A DNA stretch of 64,000 nt, from positions 1,885,595 to 1,949,594 of the forward strand of contig JAWPMO010000001.1 in assembly GCA_033344875.1 (NCBI GenBank), written 5' to 3'. A program made the position numbers and the translations under genes. Under the pieces are notes generated by a model. It saw only the letters and a list, made by a program, of their open reading frames with translations, ran no database searches and was not told where the DNA came from. Positions 62,930 through 64,000 of this stretch are shown piece after piece. The DNA comes from Ilumatobacteraceae bacterium (GTDB lineage Bacteria; Actinomycetota; Acidimicrobiia; Acidimicrobiales; Ilumatobacteraceae). Position 1 is the first letter of the stretch; the number at the start of each line of letters is the position of its first letter.

Positions 62930-64000
62930 ATGAAGTCTGTCTGTGTCCGAACGACCTCCCTTCGCCGGGTCGGTGTAGCGATCGCGTTGATCGCCAGCAT
63001 GATCGGCGCGCATCAGGCATCGCCGCTGGACGCAGCGGTCTCGAACGGCACGGTCACGCAGTTGCAGGTGACGGGTCGCGCCGGCATCCCGCACAACGCC
63101 AGCGCTGTCGCCATCAACCTCGCCGCCGTCGACCCCACCGAACCAGGCTTCATCACCGCCTACCCCTGCGGCACCAAACGCCCCACCGCATCCACCGTCA
63201 ACCACCTCACACAAGCCGCCACCTCCAACTCCTCCATCGTCAAGATCGGCGACGACGGCAACATCTGCCTCTACACCCTCACCACCACCGACATCATCGT
63301 CGACGTCACCGGCTGGTACCCCGCCAACGCCGACTACACCCCCATCACCCCCAACCGATTCCTCGACACCCGCACCACCACATCCAACGCCGCCGGAAAC
63401 ACCCGACAGCTACAGGTGACGGGTCGCGCCGGCATCCCGCACAACGCCAGCGCTGTCGCCATCAACCTCGCCGCCGTCGACCCCACCGAACCAGGCTTCA
63501 TCACCGCCTACCCCTGCGGCACCAAACGCCCCACCGCATCCACCGTCAACCACCTCACACAAGCCGCCACCTCCAACTCCTCCATCGTCAAGATCGGCGA
63601 CGACGGCAACATCTGCCTCTACACCCTCACCACCACCGACATCATCGTCGACGTCACCGGCTGGTACCCCGCCAACGCCGACTACACCCCCATCACCCCC
63701 AACCGATTCCTCGACACCCGCACCACCACATCCAACGCCGCCGGAAACACCCGACAGCTACAGGTGACGGGTCGCGCCGGCATCCCGCACAACGCCAGCG
63801 CTGTCGCCATCAACCTCGCCGCCGTCGACCCCACCGAACCAGGCTTCATCACCGCCTACCCCTGCGGCACCAAACGCCCCACCGCATCCACCGTCAACCA
63901 CCTCACACAAGCCGCCACCTCCAACTCCTCCATCGTCAAGATCGGCGACGACGGCAACATCTGCCTCTACACCCTCACCACCACCGACATCATCGTCGAC
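62930..64000 (+). CDS. Secreted tandem-repeat protein (3' end outside the window)
   Basis: Open from ATG 62930 to the window end (357 codons). A signal peptide (basic RTTSLRRVG, then GVAIALIASMIGA, cleavage probably near residue 35) is followed from residue 46 by identical 116-residue modules. Each contains AVAINLAAVDPTEPGF, TAYPCG, NICLYTL, IIVDVTGWYPAN and NRFLDTRTT. The module matches, with strong divergence, the three modules of the protein at 23723-25588. A surface or matrix role is likely; total repeat number is unknown. Confidence 0.88.
   Translation, partial: MKSVCVRTTSLRRVGVAIALIASMIGAHQASPLDAAVSNGTVTQLQVTGRAGIPHNASAVAINLAAVDPTEPGFITAYPCGTKRPTASTVNHLTQAATSNSSIVKIGDDGNICLYTLTTTDIIVDVTGWYPANADYTPITPNRFLDTRTTTSNAAGNTRQLQVTGRAGIPHNASAVAINLAAVDPTEPGFITAYPCGTKRPTASTVNHLTQAATSNSSIVKIGDDGNICLYTLTTTDIIVDVTGWYPANADYTPITPNRFLDTRTTTSNAAGNTRQLQVTGRAGIPHNASAVAINLAAVDPTEPGFITAYPCGTKRPTASTVNHLTQAATSNSSIVKIGDDGNICLYTLTTTDIIVD
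63065..64000 (+). repeat. 348-bp perfect tandem repeats (2.7 copies in window)
   Basis: Units start at 63065, 63413 and 63761, the third cut by the window end. I found no base difference between the units, including at synonymous sites. The period is 116 codons. Codons almost always end in C, giving a strong C-over-G skew on the coding strand. Confidence 0.95.

Noticed and set aside
63065-64000. CRISPR-like array
   Set aside because: The repeats are 348 bp, adjacent without spacers and keep one reading frame; they are protein modules.

Overview
The window is high-GC DNA with dense, often overlapping genes, many GTG starts and very few intrinsic terminators. It reads as an actinobacterial chromosome. 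Secreted proteins built from a 116-residue DTR/PCG-type module, together with the gene repertoire, make an Acidimicrobiia (Ilumatobacter-like) host my best guess; this is inference, since no rRNA or other marker is present. No tRNA, rRNA, CRISPR array, transposase or phage gene was seen.

Region 1 (1-19.7 kb) is chromosomal housekeeping and stress. It opens with an ilvB-ilvN-ilvC operon (minus strand) preceded by a Leu/Val/Ile-rich leader peptide and a textbook attenuator hairpin. Next come a MOSC protein, an S9 peptidase, and a four-gene katE operon (large catalase, unknown helical protein, a small acidic protein made of a duplicated 24-residue unit, and a JmjC/cupin oxygenase). These are followed by a coupled PIG-L deacetylase / acyl-CoA dehydrogenase-like / methyltransferase set with a divergent glycosyltransferase, a SigB/SigF-type sigma factor, a YdaD-like SDR, an SGNH hydrolase and a large two-block membrane protein.

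Region 2 (19.7-62.6 kb) is one very large surface-polysaccharide locus of the Wzx/Wzy type. It holds UDP-glucuronate and UDP-xylose enzymes, a polyprenyl-phosphate sugar transferase, a Wzx-like flippase, a Wzz-like protein, a degenerate BY-kinase-like protein and a Wzy/WaaL-like membrane protein. About ten glycosyltransferases, O- and N-acyltransferases, two deacetylases, a pyruvyl transferase and a WbpB/WbpE/WbpD-like set for diacetamido-uronic acid complete it. A WecG/TagA/CpsF enzyme carries a C-terminal STAS-like domain. In the middle sits a decarboxylase / AMP-ligase / acyl carrier protein / acyltransferase cassette resembling the one that accompanies exosortase systems, but without an exosortase.

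Region 3 (62.9 kb to the end) is the start of a secreted protein made of DNA-identical 348-bp tandem repeats. The same module, strongly diverged, occurs in the 621-residue protein at 23.7-25.6 kb, which also carries a lysozyme-like domain.

A theme across the window is initiation. Many genes have a TANNNT -10 element exactly 6-8 nt before an ATG or GTG, predicting leaderless mRNAs. At least five further genes have the same element in front of a short upstream ORF whose stop codon overlaps the main start, suggesting leaderless gateway ORFs that couple translation.
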